Assembly (NCBI GenBank): GCA_964532995.1
Contig: CAZHJN010000001.1
Coordinates: forward strand, 1 to 64,000
Origin: DTJG01 sp964532995
Lineage (GTDB): Bacteria > Ratteibacteria > UBA8468 > B48-G9 > DTJG01
Direction of reading: 5' to 3'
DNA length: 64,000 bases
Part shown: piece after piece, positions 9,126 to 18,217 of the stretch
How the letters are laid out: each line of letters begins with the position of its first letter
Numbering within the stretch: position 1 is the stretch's first letter
The notes under the pieces: model-generated
Seen by the model: the letters and a program-made list of their open reading frames with translations, nothing else
What the model was told of the DNA's origin: nothing
The model's database searches: none
Made by a program: the position numbers and the translations under genes

Positions 9126-9683
9126 ATGATAAAAAAAATCTGTCAGGAAGCAGAAACAAACATGAAAAAAGTAGAGGAAAATTTTATAAGAGAAATGAAT
9201 AACCTTCGTTTGGGTCGTGCTTCGATTTCTCTGCTTGAGGGAATTCTTGTGGAATACTATGGTTCAAAACTCCCAATCAATCAGATTGCAACTGTTTCCA
9301 TTCCAAATCCACAGACTCTTGTGATTCAGCCCTGGGATAAAGCAACCACAGATAAAATTGTAAAGGCAATACAGATAAGCAATCTGGGGCTTAATCCAAT
9401 CTCTGACTCAGCAGCCATAAAAATATCTGTTCCTCCACTGAGCGAGGAGAGAAGAAAAGAACTGGTAAAGGTTTTGAGAAAGCTGGAGGAACAGGCAAAG
9501 ATTGAAGTAAGAGAAATAAGAAGAAAGGTAAAAGAGGAATTAAAAAGACTTGAAAAGGAAAAGGCAATCTCTGAAGATGATTCATTTAAAACCACGGAAG
9601 AGTTGCAGAAACTAACGGATAAATTCATAGAAGATATAGAAAAGAAAACAGCAATCAAAGAAAAGGAAATACTTGAATCATAA
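9126..9683 (+). CDS. frr: Ribosome recycling factor
   Basis: RRF splits post-termination ribosomes with EF-G. The 185-residue length is exact for the family. The N-terminal helix carries NNLRLGRAS, the central domain has the conserved PLTEERR-like PPLSEERRKEL, and the long charged C-terminal helices match the triple-helix bundle. A strong Shine-Dalgarno (AAAGGAGG) precedes the ATG. The end overlaps cmk by 11 nt. Confidence 0.97.
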   Translation: MIKKICQEAETNMKKVEENFIREMNNLRLGRASISLLEGILVEYYGSKLPINQIATVSIPNPQTLVIQPWDKATTDKIVKAIQISNLGLNPISDSAAIKISVPPLSEERRKELVKVLRKLEEQAKIEVREIRRKVKEELKRLEKEKAISEDDSFKTTEELQKLTDKFIEDIEKKTAIKEKEILES

Positions 9684-10380
9684 AAAAAAACACTTCGTTA
9701 TCGCCATTGATGGACCTGCGGGTGCCGGAAAAAGTACCGTTGCAAAAATTGTAGCAGAAAGACTCGGTTTTCTGTATGTGGATACGGGTGCAATGTATCG
9801 GGCTCTTACACTGAAGGCATTACAAAAAAAGTGTGATTTTAATAACAGAAATGATTTAATTTCAATGGCCAGAAAAACCAGAATAGAACTTTTGAATGAT
9901 AACGGTCATTATAAGGTAATGGTCGATGGCGAAGATGTAACAGATGAAATAAGAACAGAGGAAGTCAGTAAAAACAGCCATTTCATTGCTTCAATTCCTG
10001 AAATCAGAGAAATATTATGGAATATGCAACGTGCATATCGAGAAAGTCATAATATTGTAATGGAAGGAAGAGACATAGGAACAGTCGTTTTTCCTGATGC
10101 TCAGGTCAAAATCTATCTTGATGCTTCTGTTGAAGAAAGAGCAAAAAGGAGATACCTTCAGCTCAAACAACAGAATATGGGGATTGACATTGATAAACTG
10201 AAAGAAGAAATTATACTGAGAGATGAAAGAGACAGAAAAAGAGAAATAGCGCCTCTTTTGAAACATCCTGAAGCTGTTGTTATTGATTCGACGAACATGA
10301 CTGTTGAACAGGAAGTATCCATCATCATTGATTTATACAGAAAAAAAATTGCGAAATTAAACAGTTTAAGTAGTTACTGA
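9673..10380 (+). CDS. cmk: Cytidylate kinase
   Basis: CMP/dCMP kinase recycles pyrimidine nucleotides. The P-loop GPAGAGKST spans residues 14-22, followed by VDTGAMYRALT and the acceptor-site EGRDIGTVVFPDA, which is diagnostic. Length is 235 residues. The start is a TTG at 9673 with AAAGGA about 6 nt upstream, inside the end of frr. It is the last gene of the plus-strand operon and ends only 4 nt from the convergent pnp, with no obvious terminator between them. Confidence 0.95.
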   Translation: MNHKKKHFVIAIDGPAGAGKSTVAKIVAERLGFLYVDTGAMYRALTLKALQKKCDFNNRNDLISMARKTRIELLNDNGHYKVMVDGEDVTDEIRTEEVSKNSHFIASIPEIREILWNMQRAYRESHNIVMEGRDIGTVVFPDAQVKIYLDASVEERAKRRYLQLKQQNMGIDIDKLKEEIILRDERDRKREIAPLLKHPEAVVIDSTNMTVEQEVSIIIDLYRKKIAKLNSLSSY

Positions 10381-10384
10381 TTTA

Positions 10385-12508
10385 TTATTTTCGAAATTCT
10401 TTTCTGTGTGGACGTTGGTGAAAAGATGTTTTCTGCTTTTCTTTTTCAAGTTCTTCCTGAGTAAGAGCCTGTTTTCGACTCAGGTTGGCTCTGCCCTGCT
10501 CATCAAATCCGATAAATTTAACCTTGATACCTTCCCCGATGCCTGCAACATCTTCCACTCTATTAACACGATAGGGCGCAAGTTCAGATATATGGACAAG
10601 ACCTTCCTGATCGTTTAAAAATTTAACCATGGCACCAAATGGAAAAATTCTTGTGACAACTCCTTCATATATCTTTCCAACCTCTGGCTCTTCAACTATT
10701 GATTTTATTCGTTCAAGTGCATTCATACATTTATCCATTTCGGTGCTGTAAATTGAAATCTTGCCATCATCATCAATATCAATCTCTGTTTCGGTCTCTT
10801 CAATTATCTTTCTTATAGTTTTGCCACCGCCACCGATAACAAGTCCGATTTTGTCGGGCGAAATTTTGAATGTTACAATCTTCGGCGCGTATTTTGAAAT
10901 TTCAGGCCTTGATCTATCAAGAGTATTGTTCATTATGTCAATAATATGATCTCTTGCACGTTTACTCTGTAAAACCGCTTCTTTCAGAATATCCCAGGAA
11001 AAATCTATTGTCTTAACATCCATCTGAAAAGCTGTTATACCTATCTTTGTACCGGCTATTTTCAGATCAAGATCTCCAACATGATCCTCCTCACCTGCTA
11101 TATCAGTCAGCAAAATGTATTTCTCATTCTCCCTGATCATTCCAACCGCCACCCCTGCAACATGCCTCGGAAGCATAACGCCTCCATCCATCAGTGCAAG
11201 GCTCGATGCACATACCGTTGCCATTGAGGAGGACCCATTTGATTCAAGGATATTCGCAACTATTCTTATCGTGTATGGGAAAACATCCTCTGAAGGTATG
11301 AGAAACTGAAGTGCTTTTTCAGCAAGGGCACCATGTCCGATTTCCCTTCGGGACGGACCGCGAAGAGCTCCGGTTTCACCAACTGAAAATGGTGGAAAAT
11401 TATAATGAAGCATAAATCTTTTGGATGTTTCCTCAAAAAGTCCATCAATAACCTGCTGGTCATGTTTGGTACCCAGCGTTACAGAAGCAAGACACTGTGT
11501 TTGTCCTCTGGTAAAAAGCGCTGAACCATGTGTCCTGGGAAGTAATCCTACACTGCAATCAATGGGTCTGACTTCTTCAGTTTTTCTACCATCAAAACGT
11601 TTTCCGGTTGTTAAAATTAAGTTTCTTATAATCTTTTCAAGAGACCTCTTAAATATAAGTTCTATCTCAGGATGTTTCTCACTATCGTATCCTGACTTGA
11701 GATCTTCCAGGATTTTTTCATAGTACTGGTTTCTCTGTTTTTTCTCAGGATAATTCCATATCAAGTCCAATTTTTCTCTGATAAATGCCTCTACAGACTT
11801 TTCTTCTTCAGGAGCCGGTGTAAACATTGGAACATAAGTATCTTCCTGTTTCCAGGCAGAAATGGTTTTTATAAGGGGCTGTATCGCGTCAAAGGCAAAT
11901 CTTGTTGCCTGAAGAAAAAGATCATCGGGTAATTCCTTTGCCCAGCCTTCCATCATAACAATTGAGCGATCTGTAGCTGAAAGAACCAGATTAAGGCTAC
12001 TTTTTTCAAGCTCAGATATTGTCGGATTTATAACAAATTTATCGTCAATTATTCCAACTCTGATGCAACCTAGTACGCCATCAAAATTCAACCCAGATAG
12101 CAATAAAGAACATGAAGCACCGATAACAGAAAGAATATCCGGATCGTTTTCCTGATTAACAGAGAGAACAAAAGAAACAATCTGAACCTCATCAATAAAG
12201 TCTTCCGGGAACAAAGGCCTTATTGACCTGTCCATAAGCCTGCTGACAAGAATTTCCCTTTCAGAAGGTCGTCCCTCTCTTTTAAAAAACCCTCCCGGAA
12301 TTTTACCCGCAGCAGAAGCCTGCTCACGATAATCACAGGTTAAAGGAAAGAAATCACGAATCTGGTCAGACTTTTTTGTTGTTAGCGCGACAAGTACAAC
12401 CGTTTCACCACATTTGACGATAACAGAACCTGCTGCCTGTCTTGAAAGTGATCCCGTTTCAACTGTTATCAGCCTGTTACCAAGCTCTATTTCCAGTTTT
12501 CTTATCAT
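10385..12508 (-). CDS. pnp: Polyribonucleotide nucleotidyltransferase (PNPase)
   Basis: This phosphorolytic 3'-5' exoribonuclease is a trimeric degradosome component. The 707-residue chain shows two RNase PH domains (the second has FDGRKTEEVRPI and the catalytic-loop region GEEDHVGDLDLK), a KH domain with VIGGGGKTIRKI near residue 560, and a C-terminal S1 domain (GAMVKFLNDQEGLVHISELA). A basic tail follows. It lies 1 nt downstream of rpsO, the conserved rpsO-pnp pair, and should be transcribed from the promoter before rpsO. Confidence 0.97.
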   Translation of the reverse strand: MIRKLEIELGNRLITVETGSLSRQAAGSVIVKCGETVVLVALTTKKSDQIRDFFPLTCDYREQASAAGKIPGGFFKREGRPSEREILVSRLMDRSIRPLFPEDFIDEVQIVSFVLSVNQENDPDILSVIGASCSLLLSGLNFDGVLGCIRVGIIDDKFVINPTISELEKSSLNLVLSATDRSIVMMEGWAKELPDDLFLQATRFAFDAIQPLIKTISAWKQEDTYVPMFTPAPEEEKSVEAFIREKLDLIWNYPEKKQRNQYYEKILEDLKSGYDSEKHPEIELIFKRSLEKIIRNLILTTGKRFDGRKTEEVRPIDCSVGLLPRTHGSALFTRGQTQCLASVTLGTKHDQQVIDGLFEETSKRFMLHYNFPPFSVGETGALRGPSRREIGHGALAEKALQFLIPSEDVFPYTIRIVANILESNGSSSMATVCASSLALMDGGVMLPRHVAGVAVGMIRENEKYILLTDIAGEEDHVGDLDLKIAGTKIGITAFQMDVKTIDFSWDILKEAVLQSKRARDHIIDIMNNTLDRSRPEISKYAPKIVTFKISPDKIGLVIGGGGKTIRKIIEETETEIDIDDDGKISIYSTEMDKCMNALERIKSIVEEPEVGKIYEGVVTRIFPFGAMVKFLNDQEGLVHISELAPYRVNRVEDVAGIGEGIKVKFIGFDEQGRANLSRKQALTQEELEKEKQKTSFHQRPHRKEFRK

Positions 12509-12509
12509 A

Positions 12510-12776
12510 TTATTTTCTCAACTTCAACTTTTCAATTAGAGCCTGGTAAGCCGTAAAATCCCTGGCTTGAAGATATTTCAACAAACGTCGTCTGCGGCCT
12601 ATCAGCTTCAGCAATCCGCGTCTGGAATTGAAGTCCTTTGGATATTTTTTAAAATGTTCACCAAGTGCTTCAATTCTTTTTGTCAGAATGGCTATCTGAA
12701 CTTCAGGAGATCCTGTATCAGTTGAATGTCTTCCGAAGTCCTGTCTGAGCTTTTCTTTTACAGATTTTTCTAACAT
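12510..12776 (-). CDS. rpsO: 30S ribosomal protein S15
   Basis: S15 binds 16S rRNA early in small-subunit assembly. The family motifs DTGSPEVQ and SRRGLLKLIGRRRRLL are present. I choose the ATG at 12776 (88 residues, the normal length) because GGGGAG precedes it closely. An upstream in-frame ATG at 12812 would add 12 residues and would sit almost at the predicted transcription start. In E. coli S15 represses its own translation through the leader. Here the leader is about 40 nt, and I cannot show such a structure. Confidence 0.96.
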   Translation of the reverse strand: MLEKSVKEKLRQDFGRHSTDTGSPEVQIAILTKRIEALGEHFKKYPKDFNSRRGLLKLIGRRRRLLKYLQARDFTAYQALIEKLKLRK

Positions 12777-12822
12777 TTTTTCTCCCCAAATCACATTTAA
12801 CATATTATTCATCTGCTCAGTT

Positions 12823-12851
12823 AGTGTACATTATTTATCAGATTTTGTCAA
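12823..12851 (-). promoter_or_regulatory. Sigma70-like promoter for rpsO-pnp
   Basis: On the minus strand TTGACA (12846-12851) is followed after exactly 17 nt by TACACT (12823-12828). The predicted start near 12816 leaves about a 40-nt leader before rpsO. The promoter lies just after the purD stop codon, so rpsO-pnp can be expressed independently of the ribosomal block upstream. Confidence 0.65.
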
Positions 12852-12856
12852 TGCAC

Positions 12857-14122
12857 TTAGGTCTGCTGATCAAAGCAGGCTATGTCTTTTCTGAAATACA
12901 TATCCTTGAAGAAAATTGTATAAACCTTTTCATAAGCTCTCACTCTTGCTTCCCTGATGGTCCTGCCAATTCCCACCACATTCAAAACTCTCCCACCGGA
13001 AGTTACAAAGTTCTCACCCTTTCTTTTTGTGCCCGCATGAAAAATCGTAACATTTTCCGGAACAGGATCAAGCCCATTTATAAGCAATCCAACCTCATAT
13101 TTACCAGGATATCCACCCGATGATATCACAACATCAACCGCAGCCTCTTTTTTCCATCTGATCATGTTATGTTTCAGTTTTCTTTCCTCAGCAGCCTGCA
13201 GAACATCAAGTAGATTACTCGCCATTCTCGGCAGAATGACCTCTGTTTCAGGATCTCCAAACCTGACATTATACTCAAGAACCATCGGACCATTTTGTGT
13301 TATCATGAGACCAAAATATATAACCCCGCTATAATCAATACTTCTTTTCTGAAGGGATTTTATCGTGGGAATTACTATTGTTTTTTCGATAGTCTTTTCT
13401 AAATCCGATGTGAATTCTGGAACAGGACTGTAACAGCCCATACCGCCTGTATTCGGACCTTTATTTCCATCAAAAATTTTTTTATAGTCCCTTGCAGGAG
13501 CAAGAGGAACAAAGTTTTCACCATCAGTTATAACAAGATAAGACAATTCTTCGCCCGTAAGATATTCTTCTATAACAACTCTATTATTGCTGGATGAAAA
13601 TATCTGCTTTTCAAAAATATTCTCAAGAAATGATATAGCCTGATTGACATCTGTGGCTATGCTGACACCTTTACCTGCTGCCAGTCCATCAAATTTTATA
13701 ACAACAGGAAATTCGGATCGTTCAACTATCTTTTTTGCCTGAATAAAATTGTCTGCAACAGAAAACTGACCGGTGGGTATATTATTTTCCGACATGAATT
13801 CCTTTGCCCATACCTTTGAGGATTCAAGAGATGCGGCTTTCTGGTTTGGTCCGAAAATTTTCATTCTTTTCCTGGTAAAAAGATCCACAATTCCAGCAGA
13901 AAGAGGTGCTTCAGGTCCAACAATTGTAAAATCTATTTTTTCTTTTCTTGCAAAGGATAATATCTCCTGAAGGTTATCAGCAGAGATATCAACCAGATTA
14001 GCAATTTCCCCTATCCCGCCATTACCAGGTATGGCATAAAGAGTACCTGATTTCATTTCAGAAGCAATTTTCCAGCATATCGCGTGCTCACGACCACCAT
14101 TTCCTATTACGAGAATTTTCAT
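12857..14122 (-). CDS. purD: Phosphoribosylamine-glycine ligase (GAR synthetase)
   Basis: PurD makes glycinamide ribonucleotide in purine synthesis. The 421-residue ATP-grasp enzyme begins KILVIGNGGREHA and contains VIKFDGLAAGKGV, NTGGMGCYSP and EYNVRFGDPETE, all PurD signatures. It follows pilT by 9 nt at the tail of the ribosomal block, with no other pur gene nearby, so it appears to be a passenger on that transcript. Confidence 0.96.
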   Translation of the reverse strand: MKILVIGNGGREHAICWKIASEMKSGTLYAIPGNGGIGEIANLVDISADNLQEILSFARKEKIDFTIVGPEAPLSAGIVDLFTRKRMKIFGPNQKAASLESSKVWAKEFMSENNIPTGQFSVADNFIQAKKIVERSEFPVVIKFDGLAAGKGVSIATDVNQAISFLENIFEKQIFSSSNNRVVIEEYLTGEELSYLVITDGENFVPLAPARDYKKIFDGNKGPNTGGMGCYSPVPEFTSDLEKTIEKTIVIPTIKSLQKRSIDYSGVIYFGLMITQNGPMVLEYNVRFGDPETEVILPRMASNLLDVLQAAEERKLKHNMIRWKKEAAVDVVISSGGYPGKYEVGLLINGLDPVPENVTIFHAGTKRKGENFVTSGGRVLNVVGIGRTIREARVRAYEKVYTIFFKDMYFRKDIACFDQQT

Positions 14123-14131
14123 TGGAAACCT

Positions 14132-15229
14132 TTATTCACCTATGATTCTGGTTTCTTCATCAAGATAAATACCTCTCAGATTCATTTCAAGGGCATTCGG
14201 GGATGGAGAAGCTTCAAATCCTGTTTCTTTAGTAATCTTATCACTCTGTATTAATTTTACAAGATGCTGGTTAAATGTCTGCATACCTGTCTCTTTATCA
14301 GCTGAAATTGCACTCGGAATTTTACCAATCTTGTTTTCCATAATCAGCCTTGAGATAACGGGCGTGACAACCATAATTTCACATGCCGGAATCATACCGG
14401 TTCCGTCTTTCCTTGGGAGCAATTTCTGACAGCAGGTTGCGCGCAGATTATAAGCAAGTATTTTCCTAACCATATCATGCTGTTGTTGCGGAAAAAAGTC
14501 AAGTATCCTGTTTATTGTTGTCAGTGTACCAACTGTGTGAAGCGTACTGAAAACCAGATGCCCTGTTTCACATGCCCTTATTGCTGATTCAAAAGTTTCA
14601 ACATCTCTGAGTTCTCCGATCAGAATAATATCGGGGTCTTCACGAAGTACCCTTTTTAATGCATCGTGAAATGAAAGTGTATCAATTCCAACTTCACGCT
14701 GATCAATGAGACAATTTTTATCAGTGTAAACAAATTCTATGGGATCTTCAATTGTAACTATATGCATGGCATCCCTGTTCTGATTTATATACTCTATCAT
14801 TGCTGCGAGAGTTGTTGATTTTCCGCAACCGGTCGGTCCTGCCAAAAGAACCAGACCGGTTGAAAAATCAGAGATGCTGGCAAGCACCTGTGGAAGTCCG
14901 AGTTCCTCAAAAGACGGAATAACTGATTTAATCCTGCGCATAACAATCCCGACGTTACCCCTCTGTCTGAAAATATTTACACGGAACCTTCCAGCGTCAG
15001 GCGTTTCAGTGGCAAGATCCATTTCCATATGTTCGGAAAAGAAATTTCTCTGTTTTTCATTCATTATGCTGAATGCATATCTTTCAATATCCTGGGATGT
15101 TAGTACTTCCTCATCAGACATTTCTTTGAGTGCGGTTTTTATCCGGAAAAAAGGTTTTCTGCCGGCTTTGAGATGAAGGTCAGAAGCATCAAGATCAGCC
15201 ATCCTTTTCAGAAGCTTCTCTATGTTCAT
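14132..15229 (-). CDS. pilT: PilT-type twitching motility ATPase
   Basis: PilT is the hexameric ATPase that depolymerises type IV pili. In 365 residues one sees the N-terminal ASDLHLKAG, Walker A GPTGCGKS at 131-138, the Walker B region with GELRD at 205-209, AIRACETGHL near 217 and the histidine box STLHT at 229-233. The start at 15229 overlaps the upstream small gene by 35 nt. An internal ATG at 15199 would remove 10 residues that match the PilT N-terminus, so the longer form is preferred. No other pilus gene is in the window. Confidence 0.92.
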   Translation of the reverse strand: MNIEKLLKRMADLDASDLHLKAGRKPFFRIKTALKEMSDEEVLTSQDIERYAFSIMNEKQRNFFSEHMEMDLATETPDAGRFRVNIFRQRGNVGIVMRRIKSVIPSFEELGLPQVLASISDFSTGLVLLAGPTGCGKSTTLAAMIEYINQNRDAMHIVTIEDPIEFVYTDKNCLIDQREVGIDTLSFHDALKRVLREDPDIILIGELRDVETFESAIRACETGHLVFSTLHTVGTLTTINRILDFFPQQQHDMVRKILAYNLRATCCQKLLPRKDGTGMIPACEIMVVTPVISRLIMENKIGKIPSAISADKETGMQTFNQHLVKLIQSDKITKETGFEASPSPNALEMNLRGIYLDEETRIIGE

Positions 15230-15410
15230 CTATCTCCCTGTCCTGCTCGGTTTCATTTAAAACAACATCAAGAACATTCATAGAATCATCAGATACTGAT
15301 GCTGTACCTCCGGCAAGGATCTTGTGTCCTCTTTCAGCATATTTGAGGATCAGCTGATATATATTTTCACTTCTGTCATACCTGTCAAGGATTTTAAGTG
15401 GTTCTTTCAT
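15195..15410 (-). CDS. rpoZ: RNA polymerase omega subunit-like protein
   Basis: The small 71-residue protein carries ENIYQLILKYAERGHKIL, which lines up with the omega core (NRFDLVLVAARRARQL type), followed by a glycine-rich turn, a VLDVVLNE segment and an acidic tail. Omega wraps the C-terminus of beta-prime and helps assemble the polymerase. Its place directly after rpoA-rplQ, 1 nt from rplQ, supports the call, because omega genes more often lie near gmk or coaBC. The similarity is modest, so the assignment is probable rather than certain. Confidence 0.65.
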   Translation of the reverse strand: MKEPLKILDRYDRSENIYQLILKYAERGHKILAGGTASVSDDSMNVLDVVLNETEQDREIDEHREASEKDG

Positions 15411-15411
15411 A

Positions 15412-15762
15412 TTATTCCACCATTTGAATTATTGACATTTTACTTGCATCACCACGGCGACGATTAACTTTTATAATTCTTGTATAACCGCCATTTCTAT
15501 CTTTCAGTTTCTGTCCGAGCTCAATTACTATTCTGGTCGTAGCCGGATGATTTAAATACGAATTTATATTTCTTATACTTGCAAGATCACGATTTTTCCC
15601 TGTAGTAATCAATCTTTCCACAACACTTCTTATCTGTTTTGCTCTTGCTTCGGTTGTGATAACTTTTTTACTCTGGAAAAAACTTATAACAAGATTCCTC
15701 AACATGCCTTTACGCTGGGATTTATTCCTTCCCATTCTACGAACATTCTTCTTATGCCTCAT
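15412..15762 (-). CDS. rplQ: 50S ribosomal protein L17
   Basis: The 116-residue protein begins MRHKKNVRRMGRN and continues with SQRKGMLRNLV, VITTEARAKQIRSVVE and a C-terminal GGYTRIIKVNRRRGDAS, the L17 family pattern. It lies 2 nt after rpoA in the usual alpha-operon order rpsM-rpsK-rpsD-rpoA-rplQ. Confidence 0.97.
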   Translation of the reverse strand: MRHKKNVRRMGRNKSQRKGMLRNLVISFFQSKKVITTEARAKQIRSVVERLITTGKNRDLASIRNINSYLNHPATTRIVIELGQKLKDRNGGYTRIIKVNRRRGDASKMSIIQMVE

Positions 15763-15764
15763 GG

Positions 15765-16736
15765 CTACTCCGTGTCAGACAGATCTTCTTCTAATTTATA
15801 ACCTTTTTTTTCAAGTACTTCCTCTATTTTTTCAATTGACTTCTTTCCCAGATTTTTAATTTCCCCAAGCTTCTTCCGCGGTATGCCGAGAATATCTTTA
15901 AGTGTTCTGATATTCTGTTCCTGAAGAGCGTTTATAACTCTTGGTTTAAAACCGAGATTCGTTATGGGTATATCAGATTCTTCTATTTTAGATGTTTTTT
16001 CGGCTGATTCAGATTTCTCATCCTTTGAATGCATCGATCCTATCTTCATAAAATGATTATTCAGAATGTCTGTTGCAATCTTCAAAGCATCATCAGGGCT
16101 AACCGAACCATTTGTCCAGACATCCAAAATTAATTTTTCATAATCAACAAGTGGACCGACCCGTGTGTTTTCAACATGAAAAGCAACCTTTTTTACCGGC
16201 GTATATATCCCATCTATTAAAATCATGTCCACAGGAATATCTTTTCTGATAAGTTTCATTTTTTCCACAGGAAGATATCCCCTTCCTGCTGTAATTTCAA
16301 TATCAATTGTCAGTTTTGTGGAAGGTTCAATGGTCGCAATATGCAGATCCGGATTAAGAATTTCAACACTGCCGTCTTTTATAAGGTCACCAGCACAGAT
16401 TTCAGAAACACCGGAAATTGAAACAGAAGATATGTGTGGAAATTCAGAAATTATCGGTTTACATATCACCTGTTTGAGATTGAGAACAATCTGTGTCGTG
16501 TCTTCTTTAACCCCGGGAATTACGGTGAACTCGTGCTGTATCCCTGAAATCTTAAGACCAGTAATTGCAACACCGGGAATCCAGGAAAGCAAAACCCTTC
16601 TCATTGTGTTTCCAATCGTAACGCCAAAACCTCTCTCAAGAGGTTCAACGATAAGCTGCCCATAATTATCCCTGTAGGTTTCCTTTTCCCACATTATTTT
16701 ATATGGAAAGACAAACTCAAGTGCTTTTTCTTCCAT
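15765..16736 (-). CDS. rpoA: RNA polymerase alpha subunit
   Basis: The N-terminal assembly domain contains EPLERGFGVTIGNTMRRVLL, the alpha dimer signature. A linker near residue 235 leads to the C-terminal DNA- and activator-binding domain (PRVINALQEQNIRTLKDIL and GEIKNLGKKSIEKIEE). I choose the ATG at 16736 (323 residues), which has GAGG 8 nt upstream. An in-frame GTG at 16745 sits directly on the rpsD stop and is less likely. Confidence 0.97.
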   Translation of the reverse strand: MEEKALEFVFPYKIMWEKETYRDNYGQLIVEPLERGFGVTIGNTMRRVLLSWIPGVAITGLKISGIQHEFTVIPGVKEDTTQIVLNLKQVICKPIISEFPHISSVSISGVSEICAGDLIKDGSVEILNPDLHIATIEPSTKLTIDIEITAGRGYLPVEKMKLIRKDIPVDMILIDGIYTPVKKVAFHVENTRVGPLVDYEKLILDVWTNGSVSPDDALKIATDILNNHFMKIGSMHSKDEKSESAEKTSKIEESDIPITNLGFKPRVINALQEQNIRTLKDILGIPRKKLGEIKNLGKKSIEKIEEVLEKKGYKLEEDLSDTE

Positions 16737-16746
16737 AAATCCCACC

Positions 16747-17364
16747 TCACTTTGAATAAAAGTTTATAATGAAGTGCTCGTCCACTGGAATACTTACTTC
16801 ATCCCTTGATGGATATCTGACAACCTTTGCTTTTAACTCAATTTCTGATACCTCAAGCCATACAGGTACCGGTATTGAACTTCCTGCTTCCTTTATCTTT
16901 TTGGCGATTTCAACATATTTTGAGTTTTCTCCAACACTTATTTCGTCTCCTATTCTGACCTGGTAAGAAGGCCTACTAACTCTCTTACCATTTACAAAAA
17001 TGTGACCGTGCCCTATGGTCTGCCTGGCCATTCTTCGAGAGGATGCCCAGTTCAGTTTACATATAACATTATCCAGACGACATTCCAGCAAACGCAGCAA
17101 AACCTCTCCGGTAACTCCTTTTGTTTTCTTCGCCATCATAAAATACTTGCGAAACTGTCTTTCAAGCACGCCATAATAAACTTTCACTTTGTTCTTTTCT
17201 CTCAATTGCATTCCATATTCAGATGTTTTCGCAGGCACAGGACTTTTTCGCTGTTTGCGAGGATCAAGCGGACATTTATCGCTTTCACATCTTCTTCCTT
17301 TAAGATATAATTTCTCTGCATTACGCCTGCAAATTCTGCAAACCGGTTTAGTAATTCTCGCCAT
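16747..17364 (-). CDS. rpsD: 30S ribosomal protein S4 (zinc-binding form)
   Basis: S4 nucleates 30S assembly. The 205-residue protein has an N-terminal zinc site (Cys 9, 12, 26 and 31, C-x2-C-x13-C-x4-C), the S4 RNA-binding domain starting LECRLDNV, and the motif ARQTIGHGHIFVNGKRV. Cysteine-containing S4 is the ancestral zinc form, retained here. It lies 12 nt after rpsK. Confidence 0.97.
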   Translation of the reverse strand: MARITKPVCRICRRNAEKLYLKGRRCESDKCPLDPRKQRKSPVPAKTSEYGMQLREKNKVKVYYGVLERQFRKYFMMAKKTKGVTGEVLLRLLECRLDNVICKLNWASSRRMARQTIGHGHIFVNGKRVSRPSYQVRIGDEISVGENSKYVEIAKKIKEAGSSIPVPVWLEVSEIELKAKVVRYPSRDEVSIPVDEHFIINFYSK

Positions 17365-17376
17365 AAAAACTCCTTT

Positions 17377-17775
17377 TTATACCTTTCTCCTTTTGGGTGG
17401 TCTGCAACCATTATGAGGAATCGGGGTAACATCTCTGATTGCAGTTATATTGAGCCCGGCGGTTTGAAGCGCCCTTATGGCCGTTTCGCGTCCAGGTCCG
17501 GGTCCTTTAACTCTTACTTCCACATCTTTCATGTTTACCAGATTCTGTGCTTTCTTTGCAACATTCTCAGCTATAAGCTGAGCTGCGAAAGGTGTACCTT
17601 TTCTTGTACCTTTGAATCCAACAACACCGGCACTTGCCCACGCAATTACCTTCCCATCAGGATCGGTTATCGTAATCGTGGTGTTATTAAATGTTGCTTT
17701 TATATGTGCTATTCCACTTGAAACTGTTATGTGTTTCTTCTTTTTTTTGGTATACTTCTTCGCTTTTTCTGCCAT
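17377..17775 (-). CDS. rpsK: 30S ribosomal protein S11
   Basis: S11 forms part of the platform that contacts mRNA at the exit. The 132-residue protein shows GIAHIKATFNNTTITITD, FKGTRKGTPFAAQ, KGPGPGRETAIRAL and the C-terminal DVTPIPHNGCRPPKRRKV, which is nearly invariant in the family. The N-terminus is lysine-rich. Confidence 0.97.
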   Translation of the reverse strand: MAEKAKKYTKKKKKHITVSSGIAHIKATFNNTTITITDPDGKVIAWASAGVVGFKGTRKGTPFAAQLIAENVAKKAQNLVNMKDVEVRVKGPGPGRETAIRALQTAGLNITAIRDVTPIPHNGCRPPKRRKV

Positions 17776-17803
17776 TTTTTCTCCTTAAATTATTTCATTC
17801 TTC

Positions 17804-18205
17804 CTAAATCTTGGATTTTATTGCCTTTCTCGCAGCTTTATCTCTTACAACTCCAACCGTCTTTCGTGGTCCTTTTCTTGTTCTTGCATTTGTTCTTGTT
17901 CTCTGGCCCCTGACAGGTAAGGATCTTTTATGTCTCAAACCGCGATAACAATTAATTTCAATAAGCCTGCTTATATTACCGCTGAATTCTCTTCTGAGAT
18001 CGCCCTCAATCTTGAAGTTCTGTTGCACAAAACTGGAAATTTTACCGATTTCTTCTTCGGTCAAATTTTTAATCCTTTTGTCAGGATTGATACCTGTGGC
18101 TTTTATAATCCTTTCTGCAACCGATCTACCGATGCCATAAATGTAAGTCAGACCTATCAGAACCTTTTTTTCATTCGGAATTTCAACCCCAAGAATACGA
18201 GCCAT
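17804..18205 (-). CDS. rpsM: 30S ribosomal protein S13
   Basis: S13 bridges the small and large subunits. The sequence begins MARILGVEIPNEKKV, has the helix-two-turn-helix region YIYGIGRSVA and the C-terminal LPVRGQRTRTNARTRKGPR. A 133-residue length is slightly long because of the basic tail. GAGG lies just upstream of the ATG. Confidence 0.97.
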   Translation of the reverse strand: MARILGVEIPNEKKVLIGLTYIYGIGRSVAERIIKATGINPDKRIKNLTEEEIGKISSFVQQNFKIEGDLRREFSGNISRLIEINCYRGLRHKRSLPVRGQRTRTNARTRKGPRKTVGVVRDKAARKAIKSKI

Positions 18206-18217
18206 TATTAGACCTCC

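Noticed and set aside
11421..11723. A 100-codon frame opposite pnp, and many similar long frames opposite ribosomal genes
   Set aside because: They lie antisense to clearly conserved genes, start without ribosome binding sites and resemble no protein family.
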